The notes: generated by a model not told the origin, from the sequence alone. A stretch of 64,000 nucleotides of DNA from Rattus norvegicus (GCF_036323735.1 NC_086023.1:19203001-19267000), one strand, 5' to 3'. Numbered from the stretch's first letter, positions 11,206-24,299 are shown. Program-made: numbers and translations.

Positions 11206-12194
11206 TAGCACTTGGCCTGACATAGATTTACTCATATATGAGGGCAATATATATATTTTTTTTTTCACTCGAATGTACCCACAGCAGTTGGGATAACTCC
11301 AAAAGACATCTCTTTGGAATGTTAATGGCACTGTATGCATAAACATGAAGGCTTCCTGGGTGAGTTACACCTCCAGAGGCAGCCTTTACACTTTCGAAGC
11401 AATACTGATACTGTTTCTGCCTGAGCTCTTTACAACCATTTGCATTCAGTTCCCATGGGGACCTTGGGTGTTAGGGCTCTTAGGCCTCAACTATAGCCAG
11501 TCTTAAATCTCTCAGTCTCATCTATCTTGTCCCTTAAGGCCTTGACATCTCCTAGGAATTCCTTTGGTAGCCATGGCCTTCGGGTTCTCTTCTGTGACTA
11601 CTAATAAACATTTTTTTTCAGTTCTTGCCATTCATCCTCTTTATCCTCACAGATGCTGCCATTGCTGTGTTCTTTCTACGGTTTCTTTCTTAGTATTATT
11701 ACCAGTTTGACACAAACTACTTAAAGTGGGCAAGAAAAAAAATCATTCCAGTAGGACAACCTTTAATGAACCTGTGGCTACAATACAGAAAAGGTGCCAC
11801 AGGAGTTGCAGGCCCGCCCTCTCACTGAGCACAAATCATCTGCTTATTTAGTTCTAGAAGGGTGCTCTAACCAATCACCAATCACTAAGATTGGTGCAAT
11901 CTTCTCTGCACTAGACACAGTCACTTACTTGGGACTGTCACTTGCTTGTCCAATCACAACCTTGCTCCCTAGCATCAATCACAGTAGTCCTTCCACCAGA
12001 ACTGCTCCCATTCTACACAAGACAAAAACTGGTTCATCTGGGCTGGTGAGTACACAGTACAAAACTGCTTCCAACAGTCCTGGCTGAGGCTGTACCTTCA
12101 GGTCCAAGACAATCCGTTAGGATCTTTGCCTACTTGACTTAAGACAGTCATGACATATTTTAAGTGGCTGGTACTGCATAAATAAACTGTGTCA

Positions 12195-12730
12195 GTTGTT
12201 TTTGTTAACTTAAGTCAAACCTAGATATTTCTGGGAAAAGAAAATCTTAACTGAGAAAATGCCCCAACAAGACTAGCCTATAGGCAAGACCGTAGCCGTT
12301 TTCTTGATTAATGATTGCTATGGAGGGGCCCCACCAACTCTGAGTGGTACCATCCCTGGGGTAGGTAGTTCTGAGTAGTATAAAAAAAACAAGCTAACTC
12401 CAGCAAGGCAATGCACACCTTTAATCTCAGCACTTGAGAGGCAGAGGAAAGTAGATTTCTGTGAATTCTAGACCAGCTAGAGCTACAAAGAGACCCTAAC
12501 CCAACTTGCTCCCTAAAATAAACAAGTTGAGAAAGTCAGGAGCAAGCCAGTTAGCAGCACTCTTCCATGCCCTCTCCTTCAGTTCCTGCCTCCAGGTTCC
12601 TGTGTTGGCTAAGGCCTGACTTCTCTTAGTGATAGAATGTCACCTGACAGTTATGAGCTGAAATAAACCCTTTTATCCCTACATTGCTTTTGGTCACTGT
12701 GTTTCCACAGTAATAGAAACCTTTACAAAG
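12195..12730 (+). mobile_element. LTR-like rodent repeat with nested B1
   Basis: Has the order ttaacttaagtcaaacctag, gagaaaatgcc, gaggggcccc, gtggtaccatccctgggg, (B1), agcaagccagttagcagcactc, tcctgcctccaggttcctg, gaaataaaccctttta, ttgcttttggtcactg, cagtaatagaaacc, a very common rodent LTR-like repeat ending just after an AATAAA. A B1 at 12396-12520 splits it. Confidence 0.6.
12396..12520 (+). mobile_element. B1 SINE nested in an LTR-like repeat
   Basis: ccagcaaggcaatgcacacc, tttaatctcagcacttgag, then gaccagctagagctacaaag. It lies between the two halves of the 12195-12730 repeat. Confidence 0.7.
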
Positions 12731-13314
12731 TTAAGTCCTTCTATAAAAACAAATCAACAACTGCAGGAGGTTCTTGCTTCACTTTAGCAGCCTCTCCTAA
12801 GTTTTGAACTTCTCAACATTATTCATCCTTCAAAGCTCTTCCAACCCTCCTTTCGCTCTTGCATTATTGTCGCATCTTGTCATATCACTGTATGACACCA
12901 ATATTTACTTACATCATCTGTCTTCAGACTATGTAACTATTAAGACCTTCAATGACAAACTACATCTTCATCTATATTCTCCAACAATTATCAAAGTACA
13001 TGACACAAAAGCAATTCAAAAAACATCATATTTTAAGATAAAGGAGACTAAAGAAGACTACTTCAGGAATTCTTCATCTTTTCTAAACAATGAGAAGAAA
13101 GAAAATGAACTATAAGGAAGAAAAACAAAAAGGTCAGTTCTTGAATTATTTCAAAGTAAGGCCTCATTAATAAAATTATTTGAGTTTAAGAATTATCTGG
13201 ACCACACTTAAAAATGTGCCTTAACAACTCATGTACACAGAATTTGCTAGACAAATTGTTAGCTACCCTGTGAGTGAGTGAAAGAAGAAAGCACAGAACT
13301 TGCTTAATTGCTTT

Positions 13315-13490
13315 TAAATTTTATTAATTATTACTCTGCATTTATGATTGTATATACGTTGGGAACATGCATGCTGCATTGGTGTCATGGTATGTGTGAA
13401 GCAATCAGGGGACAATTTGAAAGAATTGTTGGTGATCAAAGTCAGGTCATGTCCAGACACCTTTACCCACTGAGCCATCTCACCAGTCTG
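13315..13490 (-). mobile_element. B3-type SINE, inverted
   Basis: Ends ctttacccactgagccatct caccag-type head in inverse orientation, with caaagtcaggtcatgtccag inside. Confidence 0.7.
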
Positions 13491-14229
13491 TTTGCTTAAA
13501 CTTCAGAAGAAACTACTTAATGATAATAGGATAATTCTTATATTTAAAAGAGTATAACTTTTTATAACTACAATAACAAATCAAATGTAATGCTCAGAAC
13601 ATGTGGCCAAGAGTTATTAGCATTGCAGATCTTCAGTAGGTCACCATTAGCTTTCACTGTCCACCTCTCTAACAGTAAATACTACAGTAAAAGTCCCTCC
13701 CTACATGCCCTCAATTTTCCTCAAACAGCTTGGAAAGGCACTGGATTTAACAGCACTAGTGAGCACGATAAGTGAAGAGATTTTCCTTTCATGTTAAAGA
13801 TATCAAAAGACAAGAGGGGGGGAGGGGTCGGAAGAGAGAGAGATGGTAAACTGGTTAAGAGGCTTTATGTAAACATAAAGGCATACCTTAAGTAAAATTT
13901 AAAACAAACTATTTTTTAAGTAAGTAATGGTGGAGGCTGACACATGAAAATGACTCAAAATAAAAATACAATGCCTGGCAGAGCAGTTAAGTATATGAAT
14001 CACTACTCTGTGTTTCCAGGATACTTTGCCGAATCAATTAGCTTACTATGAAGTTCATAAGTGTGATACAGTTAAAGTGATTAGGTCAGTCCCTGATACA
14101 GAATAAATTCTAAGATAAAGTGTAGCTATTATTAACTCCATACTTCTAAAGAAGGAATTCCTAAACCAAGTTTTAAAATTTAAGACTGACAAATGCTATG
14201 AATAGATAATATAAGATAAATAGATAAAT

Positions 14230-14233
14230 AGAT

Positions 14234-14317
<84 letters not shown>

Positions 14318-14322
14318 TGACA
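14230..14322. repeat. Compound (GATA)n(GACA)n
   Basis: GATA repeats (14230-14270) pass directly into about 12 GACA repeats (14271-14322). Open frames across it, rich in Leu/Ser/Tyr, are by-products. Confidence 0.97.
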
Positions 14323-14819
14323 GTGAATATTAACATATAACCAGCCTCTTTTCTTCTTGTACCCTGACCACCTACCTGAAGACCATGTGTCCAGTGTCTG
14401 CCTTCCTGCACTCCTTCTGCACCCTCCCCTAAGGTAGGAAACCAACCTTGATTTACTTAACCTTATTCATCCATGCTAGTGCCCTTGCCACACCCAACTC
14501 TAAGCAGGGAGTCGAGCATACATTTACCCCACCAACCCCACCCATGCATCCCTTGCACCCTTCTCCAATTAGAAATACTACATACACTTGCTTTGCAAGT
14601 ACTACCTATCCTGAGAACCACTCTCCTATAAGGACACTAGGCCTAGACCCATACCTGTACCTCCACACCCAAAATGTGTGCAGGGATCAAAAATCCCAGG
14701 TACCTGCCTTCTGCCCCAACCCCAACCCCTCTTCAGGGAAGGATCCTAGACTCACATCACCAATACTATTAGTACATGTTGTACATTCCCCACATTCCTG
14801 AAAATTAGCTGTGAGAATC

Positions 14820-15840
14820 TTCAAACCTTAGAAAAGTTTTTCTATTGGGATTAGAAACCTCACTTAACACAAGCTGCGGCAGGAATTCTTGGTAATCCAT
14901 TCCAACCTTAACAATGAACTGCCCAAAAACTGAAGTCCAGTCCCCAAGTACTTGGCAATAAGACCCTATTGCTGGTCATTCCACATACTTTGAAATATAG
15001 AACACAGCAAAATCAAGCTGGTACAGACCTGAAATTTTATCCTTACTAGCTACCTTTCATAGTTCCGGAAGATGCTGTACAGGCTACCAGAAGAGAAAGG
15101 AATCTCCAGTCTTATCCAGGTATGAACCCTATGAGCTACAGTAACAATCAGCCTGCCATAGAAGCTCACAGGTACAATAGTAGTATAAATGCCATCAGAG
15201 TAACCAATAACTTTCTGATTTGACTCTAGACCCACTTCACAAGATGAAACCCATACTTGGCACCAACATCAATCCAAGAACCTCTGGCTAGATAGAACAT
15301 AGATCTTAGAGGAGAATACACTACTATTACTCCACTAAATGGACATAGTATCAAACCAACTCCTAATGACCTACCATTATACCTATAGATTGTGGCATCT
15401 CTCTACCTTCTGTTTACAGTAAATGACAATCAACATACACAACTAGCCAAGGTGCAGAGAATAAGACCTTCAGAACACTTAACACTAAGTGAAACATATA
15501 TACTATGTTCCTTAAACAGCTCACAGATCATTTTGGAAGAAAGAGAAAATCCCACTAGCTGAGAAATTATTGGCAACTTTGAGCTGCTGGAGAAAGGGTC
15601 AGTTTTCTCAGCAGTACAGCCCCTGAGAAGTCGACCATGTTCCAATAGAAAGCCACATATCTAAGAATATGAGAACATCAGTACAAATTGGCCTTGACAG
15701 GAAAAAGAAACTCCCAAAAAGGACACGAAGTCAGGTGGAAAGGATGGGGAAATGGATCTTGGGAGAGCTGAAGGAGGGTATATATGACCAAAACCACTTG
15801 CATGTAATTCTCGAAAAATAACAAAAATAAATAAATAAAT
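14820..15840 (+). mobile_element. Lx-type (old rodent L1) 3' UTR
   Basis: Blocks such as aatggacatagtatcaaacc, cattatacctatagattg, agaataagaccttcagaaca and the end aggtggaaaggatggggaaa, gggagagctgaaggagg, followed by aaataaataaataaa, fit the 3' UTR of the Lx family. Confidence 0.55.
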
Positions 15841-15959
15841 AAGACATTTCACTTTATCACTAATAGAATGAAAATTTAAAACAGTGGTTTCACTATTCAT
15901 CCAAGACTCTATAAAGACAGAGAGTGATAATGTTAAGTATAGTAAGACAAAAGAACAAA

Positions 15960-16240
15960 CTTAAAGCACAGCAAATGGAAACATAAGCTGGCACAGTTTT
16001 GAAAGATCATTTGGTATTAACTATTAAAAAGACTTTTTAAAAGAAAGCACATTCCTTTGACTCAGTGGAACCACATACAAAATTATTCATGGAAGTGTCA
16101 AATAAACTGTGAATACCACATGCCTCCACCAATAGGGCAATGATTAACACAGCAACACAGCAGAATGTAACATGAGTAAAGGAATACTAAAGATCTACAT
16201 AGAAAGAAATTAAAGCATACACATTACATACTGTTAAGAA
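15960..16240 (+). mobile_element. Probable ancient L1 fragment
   Basis: actcagtggaaccacatac, caccaatagggcaatgatta and cagcagaatgtaacatgag resemble the 3' ORF2 of old mammalian L1; weak. Confidence 0.4.
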
Positions 16241-16251
16241 TAGAGTTGTAG

Positions 16252-16450
16252 AGGCTGCAAATATGGCTCAGAGATTAAGAACATTTGCTCCTTTTCTGGG
16301 ACAGGCCCAGATTCAGTTCCCAGCACTGACACTAGACAGCTAAGAGCCTGTAACTAGCCCCAGGGGATCCAATGAATACTTCTGGCCACCTACACATGTA
16401 AAACCCCTCCTACATATGCACATAATTGATATTTTTTCATTTTAAAAAAT
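16252..16450 (+). mobile_element. B2-type SINE
   Basis: ggctgcaaatatggctcaga, gattcagttcccagcactga, ggccacctacacatgta; a diverged B2. Confidence 0.7.
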
Positions 16451-17448
16451 GCACAGCCTCATAATATGCCATCTTTATGTTCAAGTATAAATCAAAATCA
16501 CACTTATTTATGTATTTATCCCTACATGACTACAAATGTATAAAAGATATTAGTGATTATTGTTCGACAAATCTGATAGCTATACTTCTTAAACTTTGAA
16601 AACACATCAATACCTCATTTTGTATTTGACTTCTTGCTGTTTATTTCAAGTAAACACAAAAACAAATGGTTCAAAGCAAAGATTCTTAAGCAAATCTTAC
16701 CTGCATTTGCCTACTGGGAATCTATCTATCTAGCATTCCGATTTGCAAAGACAAGACTAACCCAAATACGAAAATTCTCTTAACAACAACATTAATTGTT
16801 AATTCTATTAACAACAGCATTATAATAGGGCTCTGGTAACCACTCGTTAACAGAATCCCTGAGGAGGACACCTGCCAGAGTGGTAAGCAGCACATGACAC
16901 ATGACACATGTTCCGTAATATCATCACTTGAGTAGGTCTCTCCCAGAAACCCATCTGAGTCCTAAGGCAACCCACAAAATGACTAAGCAGACAACTGATT
17001 CACAGGACACAATGGCTTTGGGGAAATACTTAATACCTTATGTGGTATAACAAAACCCCTTTCTTATCCTCATGCTTCATCATCTTCTATTCATTTTTGT
17101 AACTGACAAAATTCTAATATCCTAACAACATAATTGTAATGTTTACAATAATTGGAAGTTTCTGCTGTTGACTCAAAAACATGCTGCTAGCCAGGAGATG
17201 CAGGATATGAAGCAAAACTCCAAAACTAAAATATGGGCCCTGAGAGAAAACTCCAATAATAATAGTCCTGTAGCAAGCACTGTAACAAAAAGGGACTTTC
17301 TCCATCTGAATATAACCTAAGTACATTTCTTTACAAGTATACTACAATTCCCACAGTCCATCCACTTACATTACTTCCCGCCTTTCAAACACAGCAAAAG
17401 ATCCTACACGTGTACACGCAGCAGCAACCTCCCTCACCGAGTACTTAC

Positions 17449-17641
17449 ACGGAATGCTGCAAGAATGATTCTTGTTACTTTCTCTTTGACAGATTCTTGA
17501 AGGATGTCTGACAGAACAGGAATGATGTTATAGCGACGAAGGTGTTCACACATTTGAGGACTGAATGCCAGAAGCCATATTGAAAAAATCATTTGATATT
17601 GAAGTTGAAAACCACACTTGTTACTCAAAACGCCCATTATA
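17449..17641 (-). CDS. Atp6v1h: Atp6v1h coding exon, residues ~226-290
   Basis: The largest exon here (193 bp): one base completing Cys, then 64 codons from IMGVLSNKCGFQLQ through FSPQMCEHLRRYNIIPVL to IILAAFR. The acceptor is a good pyrimidine tract (ctctgttctttttcag) and the donor is CGT|GTAAGT. It covers armadillo-type helices late in the N-terminal domain of subunit H. The residues appear identical to mammalian ATP6V1H as far as I can judge. The minus-strand frame runs on into the intron as VSTR before a stop, which is read-through of the donor and not coding. Confidence 0.97.
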
Positions 17642-19211
17642 CTGAAAAAGAACAGAGAAAACATTTCACACTACAGCACAACAAAACACAAGATGAGAGT
17701 ACATTAAAAGAGCAAACGTCTACATTCCACAAAGGGCAGAAATCACCAGATAAGACAATAAAATGGTCACTGGAACAAATGAGGCATAAAATGCACAGAA
17801 CTGCGAACACCATGCCCCCATATAAACCATAGTTTTTAGCTAATAGATATTGATTCGTGAGGTGGGAACAGTGAATTGCACTAACACACTATGTCAAAAT
17901 GCGAAAATGGTGAGGAGGGACTCATCCGTACTTTATTTTTTCTTTTAATCTAAAGTTGTTCTAATAAAATTCTCGAGTCTTTAAAAATCTAACAATTATT
18001 ACATTACTTGGCAGTAACAGTTCTATATTTTTGTGATTTGCACATACCTTAGAGTTTATTGGACTATTCCTAAGTTTCTCATGCATTGTTTCTTCTACCT
18101 AGAGAAGCTCTTCTCAGTTTAGCCTATTACATTAAGAGCTTGCTTATATTAAATACTATCAGTATTTCAACTGCTGCAAAATTTTGTTTTTATACTATTG
18201 ACATCCTGATAACTGCCTGGTTCACTGGCTCTGTTCTGGTAACTGGTCAAGCTTCCTACACTTTGCTTTCCTGATGCCCTAGGTACCAGCTAGTTAGATT
18301 CTAGGTTCTAGGAAAGGGAGCTAGATGCTGACAATAACCACAGAAAAAAGGTACTCGCAGTGCACATCACCCTAGCAAATACGTCCTCACAAGATAACCC
18401 ATTTTTCCCATGGCAGTAACTAATTCAGATGCAGTATTCCAGGTCTACAGAATGAGTCTCCTTGCACAGACTCAGGGGCACCATCACTAGCCATCTGTGC
18501 CCCTACTCAAGAGGACCGGGTCCCTGCATAAGGTTCTTCCTCAGAAATCACAGACACCAGTATCAGAGGAGCTTTACTCAGCTCTCCAAGCATGTGAGTT
18601 TCTGTGATCCTAAACCCAGACCTAGAGACGTTACCATCTTTTGCTTTAGTTTCAGGGGGAAAGAAGTTGGAAAATATATATCTAGTAATTCTTCACATCC
18701 AATTAGCTTCTAAAATAAAATTGTCATCGCAAGAGTTGTGGGAAGCACAGAGCTGTTAAATCAAAGTACAAAAGTTTCCAAGGATCTAGACATCAATGAT
18801 GAATCCTTTAGGAGTTGGAGAGAGCTTAATAGACAAGAAAAAAATTAGTGCTAATCTACAGTCAATATACAACATAGTGAAAAGGACAGTTTTTATATAT
18901 AAAAATTCAGAAAATACTGTATAGGGTATGCAATAGGTTTTAAACCAGATAACTCAATATGCTGATTAAAATATGGAGTATTTTTAGTGATCAGTGACCA
19001 GCTCTTTGAACAGACATCTGACTTTTCTCTCCTCACATCTTTCCTAGTTATAATTTGAAAAGCATCAAAAAGAAACAGAAATTTGCACTGCAAAAGAAAA
19101 TGTATAAAGTGCCTTTCCTTTGTGAGAACAAAAAAGCAGACACTTAAGATTGTCAACTGATCTTCAACGTTGTTTGATACTAAAAATGCTGCTATCAAGA
19201 TCTGATCAACC

Positions 19212-21812
19212 AGCCAAAGCAATCAGACAACAAAAGGAGATCAAAGGGATACAGATGAAGAAGTCAAAAATATCACTATTTGTAGACGATATGATAGTAT
19301 ATTTAAGTGATCCCAAAAGTTCCACCAGAGAACTACTAAACCTAACAAACACCTTCACCAAAGTGGTTGGGTATAAAATTAACTCAAATAAATCAGTAGC
19401 CTTCCTCTACACAAAAGAGAAACAAGCCGAGAAAGAAATTAGGGAAACGATACCCTTCATAATAGTCCCAAATAATATAAAATACATCGGTGTGACTTTA
19501 ACCAAGCAAGTGAAAGATCTGTATGATAAGAACTTCAAGTCTCTGAAGAATGAAATTGAAGAAGATCTCAGAAAATGGAAAGATCTCCCATGCTCATGGA
19601 TTGGCAGGATTAATATAGTAAAAATGATCATTTTACCAAAAGTGATCTACAGATTCAATGCAATCCCCATCAAAATTCCAACCCAATTCTCCATAGAGTT
19701 AGACAGAACAATTTGCAAATTCATCTGGAATAACAAAAACCCCAGGATAGCTAAAACTATCTTCAAAAATAAAAGGACTTCTGGGGGAATCACTACCGTG
19801 AACTCAAGCAGTATTACAGAGCAATAGTGATAAAAAAACTGCATGGTATTGGTACAGAGACAGACAGATAGACCAGTGGAATAGAACTGAAGACCCAGAA
19901 ATGAACCCACACACCTATGGTCACTTGATTTTTGACAAAGGAGCCAAAACCATTCAATGGAAAAAGAGATAGCATTTTCAGCAAACGGTGCTGGTTCAAC
20001 TGGAGGTCAACATGTAGAAGAATGCAGATCGATCCATGCTTATCACCCTGTACAAAGCTTAAGTCCAAGTGGATCAAGGACCTCCACATCAAACCAGATA
20101 CACTAAAACTAATAGAAGAAAAAGTAGGGAAGCATCTCAAACACATGGCCACTGGAGAAAATTTCCTGAACAAAACACCAATGGCTTATGCTCTAAGATC
20201 AAGAATCGACAAATGGGATCTCATAAAACTACAAAGCTTCTGTAAGGCAAAGGACACTGTGGTTAGGACAAAACGGCAACCAACAGATTGGGAAAAGATC
20301 TTTACCAATTCTACAACTCATAGAGGGCTTATATCCAAAATATACAAAGATCTCACGAAGTTAGACTACAGGGAGACAAATAACCCTATTAAAAAATGGG
20401 GTTCAGAGCTAAACAAACAATTCATAGCTGAAGAATGCCGAATGGCTGAGAAACACCTAAAGAAATGTTCAACATCTTTAGTCATAAGGGAAATGCAAAT
20501 CAAAACAACCCTGAGATTTCACCTCACACCAGTGAGAATGGCTAAGATCAAAAACCCAGGTGACAGCAGATGCTGGCAGGGATGTGGAGAAAGAGGAACA
20601 CTCCTCCGTTGTTGGTGGGATTGCAGACTGGTAAAACCATTCTGGAAATCAGTCTGGAGGATCCTCAGAAAATTGGACATTGAACTGCCTGAGGATCCAG
20701 CTATACCTCTCTTGGGCATATACCCAAAAGATGCCCCAACATATAACAAAGACACATGCTCCACTATGTTCATAGCAGCCTTATTTATAATAGCCAGAAG
20801 CTGGAAAGAACCCAGATGCCCTTCAACAGAGGAATGGATACAGAAAAATGTGGTACATCCACACTATGGAATATTACTCAGCTATCAAAAACAATGACTT
20901 TATGAAATTCATAGACAAATGGAGGGAACTGGAAAATGTTATCCTGAGTGAGGTAACCCAATCACAGAAAGACACACATGGTATGCACTCATTGATAAGT
21001 GGCTATTAGCCCAAATGCTTGAATTACCCTAGATGCCTAGAACAAATGAAACTCAAGACGGATGATCAAAATGTGAATGCTTCACTCCTTCTCTAAAAGG
21101 GGAACAAGAATACCCTTGGGAGGGAATAGGGAGGCATAGTTTAGAACAGACACAGAAGGAACACCCATTCAGAGCCTGCCCCACATGTGGCCCATACATA
21201 TACAGCCACCCAATTAGATAAGATGGATGAAGCAAAGAAGTGCAGGCCGACAGGAAACAGATGAAAATCTCTCCTGAGAGACACAGCCAGAGTAAGGCAA
21301 ATATATAGGCGAATGCCAGCAGCAAACCACTGAACTGAGAAAGGGACCCCTGTTGCAGGATTCAGAGAAAGGACTGAAAGAGCTTGAAGGGGTTTGAGAT
21401 CCCATATGAACAACAATGCCAACCAACCAGAGCTTCCAGGGACTAAGCCACTACCCAAAGATTATACATGGACTGACCCTGGGCTCCAACCTCATAGGTA
21501 GCAATGAATAGCCTAGTAAGGGCACCAGTGGAAGGGGAAGCCCTTGGTCCTGCCAAGACTGAATCCCCAGTGAACGTGATTGTTGGGGGGAGAGCAGTAA
21601 TGGGGGGAAGATGGGGAGGGGAACACCCATAGAGAAGAGGAGGGGGAGGGGTTGAGGGATGTTGGCCAGAAACCGGGACTGGGAATAACAATCGAAATGT
21701 AAATAAGAAATACTCAAGTTAATTAAAGATTAAAAAAAAAAGAAATACCCAATTTAATAAAGATGGAGGGCAAAAAATTAATTTTTTAAATTAAAAACAT
21801 GGAAAAAAAAAA
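19212..21812 (+). mobile_element. L1-A: 5'-truncated rat LINE-1
   Basis: A 5'-truncated L1 of ~2.6 kb in antisense orientation to Atp6v1h. It starts inside the reverse-transcriptase part of ORF2 and runs through the ORF2 end, the 3' UTR with its G-rich purine tract (21580-21660) and A-rich tails. The ends are set by a target duplication: aagatctgatcaacc (19197-19211) and a copy with one substitution and an extra-base context just after the last tail (21812-21826). The L1 3' terminus at ~21700-21742 is followed by ~60 bp of further sequence before the last poly(A) (21801-21812). Confidence 0.93.
19213..20897 (+). pseudogene. L1-A ORF2 remnant (reverse transcriptase C-terminal part)
   Basis: The ORF2 3' portion in two frames. 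The first, to ~19827, carries the reverse-transcriptase active-site region as FVDDMIVYL (19279 onward) where intact L1 has FADD, then GYKINSNKS. The second frame, from ~19932, carries the C-terminal region with the Cys-containing motif (CWQGCGERGTLLRCWWDC) and ends LSYQKQ at 20897. A frameshift lies between ~19790 and 19860. Upstream endonuclease and most of the RT fingers are absent, so the copy cannot move by itself. Confidence 0.9.
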
Positions 21813-22424
21813 GGATCTGATCTACCTCTAAATACCAAAGGGATCATCCAAGGCAACAACTTTTGTATTTTGGAGGGTTGTGGGGGAGGGGAGGGCAGAG
21901 TGGAATTGAGAAAGAAATACTCCCTGTAGACAGGTTGCTATTTTGCAACTTTAATTCATTCTTACAGGTCCTTGATTTGGGGTAAAGGTAACTTCTTTTA
22001 GCATAGTAAAATATAATTCACTTTATCTTACAATAACCACATGGGCTAACTAGACATTTTATAAACCTATAACATACTATGAAATTATAGTGACATTGTG
22101 CTATTTTTATCTCAATAGATATCATTTCACTAATTATATATTTATCTTATTAATTATAACTCATCTGCAATTATAAAAAATGAAAGCTACAGTCATACAA
22201 AATGGCTTACAAAAATGTTATAAAATCATTATCTTTTCCAATTTTATTGCTCCAATTACTGCCACATCTTTTACGAATGTAAAAAACAAAATAACATCTA
22301 TCTTTGGTTCTGTACAGAAAAGAGCATCACATCCAAGACTGCCAGTCTTAGATTGCATAGCTCACAATACCTATTCAGTTTGCACCAACCATATGGTTTA
22401 TACTTGGCAGTTACAACTATGGTT

Positions 22425-22690
22425 TGAAAGTCTGTGTCCCTCCCAAGTTCATAAATTAAAATCATAATCCCCAAATTGACAGTATGGTGACCCAGAGCTT
22501 TAGGGAAATTAAGTCACACAGGGAGAGCCTTCATAAGTACCAAATAAATGAGCCCTTCTATTATATGAAATTACAGCTCACCATACTCCAAATCTTACAG
22601 AGCCTTGAATCTTGGATTTCCCAGCCTTCAAAAACTATGTGAAATGAATTTCCCTTGTTTGGAAGCCACTTAGCCCTTAGCATTTTGGTT
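22425..22690 (+). mobile_element. MLT1-like MaLR LTR
   Basis: Reads gtctgtgtccctcccaagttcat, aatccccaa, agtcacacagggagagccttcat, cttggatttcccagcc and aactatgtgaaatgaatttc in shortened order, the signature of MLT1-type MaLR LTRs shared among mammals, so this is an old insertion. Confidence 0.6.
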
Positions 22691-22719
22691 TAGGTAAGGG
22701 CTTTCCAGTTAGAAGTCTG

Positions 22720-23015
22720 GAATGTTTCCTGTGTTATGGCTAAATACTTTGTTCTCAGTTAGTGGCTATTTGGGAAGGATTAAAAGGTGTGGCCCTGTTG
22801 GAGGAGGTATATCACATTTTAGGGTTTTAAAAGCCTTTTACGATCTCCAGGGCCTCTGCTTCCTCATTGTAGTTTTCAACTGCTGCTACAGTACTGCCAT
22901 GCTTCCTACCTTTGAAAGTGATGGACTCGTCCCTCTGAACCATAAGCCCAAATATGCCCTTCCTCCTATAAGATACCTTGATCATGGTGTTTAATCACAG
23001 CAGTAAAAGTAAGAA
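22720..23015 (+). mobile_element. Rodent MaLR-like LTR fragment
   Basis: Reads ggtgtggccctgttggagg, atgcttcctacctttg, gatggactcgtccctctgaa, gcccaaatatgcccttcct and gatcatggtgtttaatcacagcagt, a common rodent LTR-like repeat. The 90-residue frame across it (22722-22994) is a by-product. Confidence 0.6.
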
Positions 23016-23639
23016 ATATGCTAACAGCCCAGAGTGGCTATATAACTAACCTCTGGTGAAATTGAGGAGCTAGTTTGTAATAATCTTCCTGAACAGACAA
23101 ATGTTCACTGCTGAGAAAGATGCAATCCAAGAGGTCTCATGGAAGAGAGAGAACATGAGGAAGACTACACACGGATTCCTCAAAACTCAGCCATGTCTTT
23201 GTGGTTCACTGTCCAGCAGTGTATCTTCAGCAGTCTCTATAATAAATCTTAGCAATGAGTAGAACCATACCTGAGAACTCAGTCTCTTTTACGTTTACCC
23301 ACAGTAGCAACTAGCAGAGGCATTTTAGTGAGTGACAGAAGAAGCAAGCAAAGAGAGTGATGCTTCCTTATTCTAACAGTGATGGAACTGGCTTTATCAG
23401 CACACCTTGAAAACTATGAGAATGTAGATACTGTCCCAAACTAAAGAATTAACATAAAAACGATTAAATGAACTCTCCTATAATAGGTCAACAATGTCCT
23501 TAGTACACACACACAAAAAAAATTCCAGAGCAGGAATGGAGTTGTTAGCCAGTAAGATTCCATGAATGCTCAAACGTCACAGGTTATTGCCAATATTCTT
23601 GGTAACCCTCCAAAATTTAATCGTATGAGCCTACTGCTA

Positions 23640-24190
23640 AAGATGCCACATACCTGAGTCCTGCAACATGGCTACATCAAGCTAGCGAAGACCTGGAAGC
23701 TACATCCATACTGACTAGTTTTCACAGTGCTAAAAGGTGCTATGCTGGCTATCAGAGAATTATGAATCACACCCAGCTGTGAGCCCTCCAAGTAACAACA
23801 ATGACTGCCCTTGCAAGATATGCCTACTGATGCAATATGACATGAATGTCATGGGAGCATCCAATCACATTCTGACTGCACTTACTCAAATCCCCCTTCA
23901 AAATACAAAATCCATACCTACCACCAAAATCAATTAGACAAGACATAGTTCCTATGGGAGAAGCTACTACTATTATTCTGGGAAATGGAAATAGTATTAC
24001 ACCACTCCTGATGACTTATCGTTATACCCATATGTTAATCTATCTCTCAACCCTCAGCTTAGAAGCTTACTGTATATGGGGATTAACACAGAGACCTACA
24101 ACTGACCAAAGTGAAGACAATAAGAGATTACAGAATGCTCAATCCTAAAGGGAAACAGATATATTGTCCATGTGTGTATCTGTAAATTTA
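23640..24190 (+). mobile_element. Lx-type L1 3' UTR fragment
   Basis: atgacttatcgttataccca, ctcaaccctcagcttagaag, attaacacagagacctacaa, cagaatgctcaatcctaaag match the same old 3' UTR as 15300-15480. Confidence 0.55.
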
Positions 24191-24299
24191 AAAAATAAAT
24201 ACATAAAATTGAAATAAGAACAAAAAGGAAACACAGTATCCTCACCCAGTTGACATTCAAGATGAAGGGCTTCTAGGTAATATTATTCAACAAGAACCC

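Larger units (their letters stand above)
9444..17448 (-). other. Atp6v1h: Atp6v1h intron, repeat content
   Basis: An 8-kb intron. It holds a degraded L1 5'/ORF1 region and ORF2 scrap (9740-11205), an LTR-like repeat with a nested B1 (12195-12730), a B3 (13315-13490), a compound GATA/GACA tract (14230-14322), an old Lx-type L1 3' UTR (14820-15840), probable ancient L1 (15960-16240) and a B2 (16252-16450). The stretches 11340-12190, 12740-13310, 13500-14200, 14330-14815 and 16460-17440 show nothing I can identify. Confidence 0.7.

Noticed and set aside
14173..14445. Ser/Leu/Tyr-rich frame on the minus strand
   Set aside because: It is the translation of the GATA/GACA array.
14448..14801. 117-codon Pro/Thr-rich frame
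   Set aside because: Low-complexity C-rich sequence without homology or conserved motifs.
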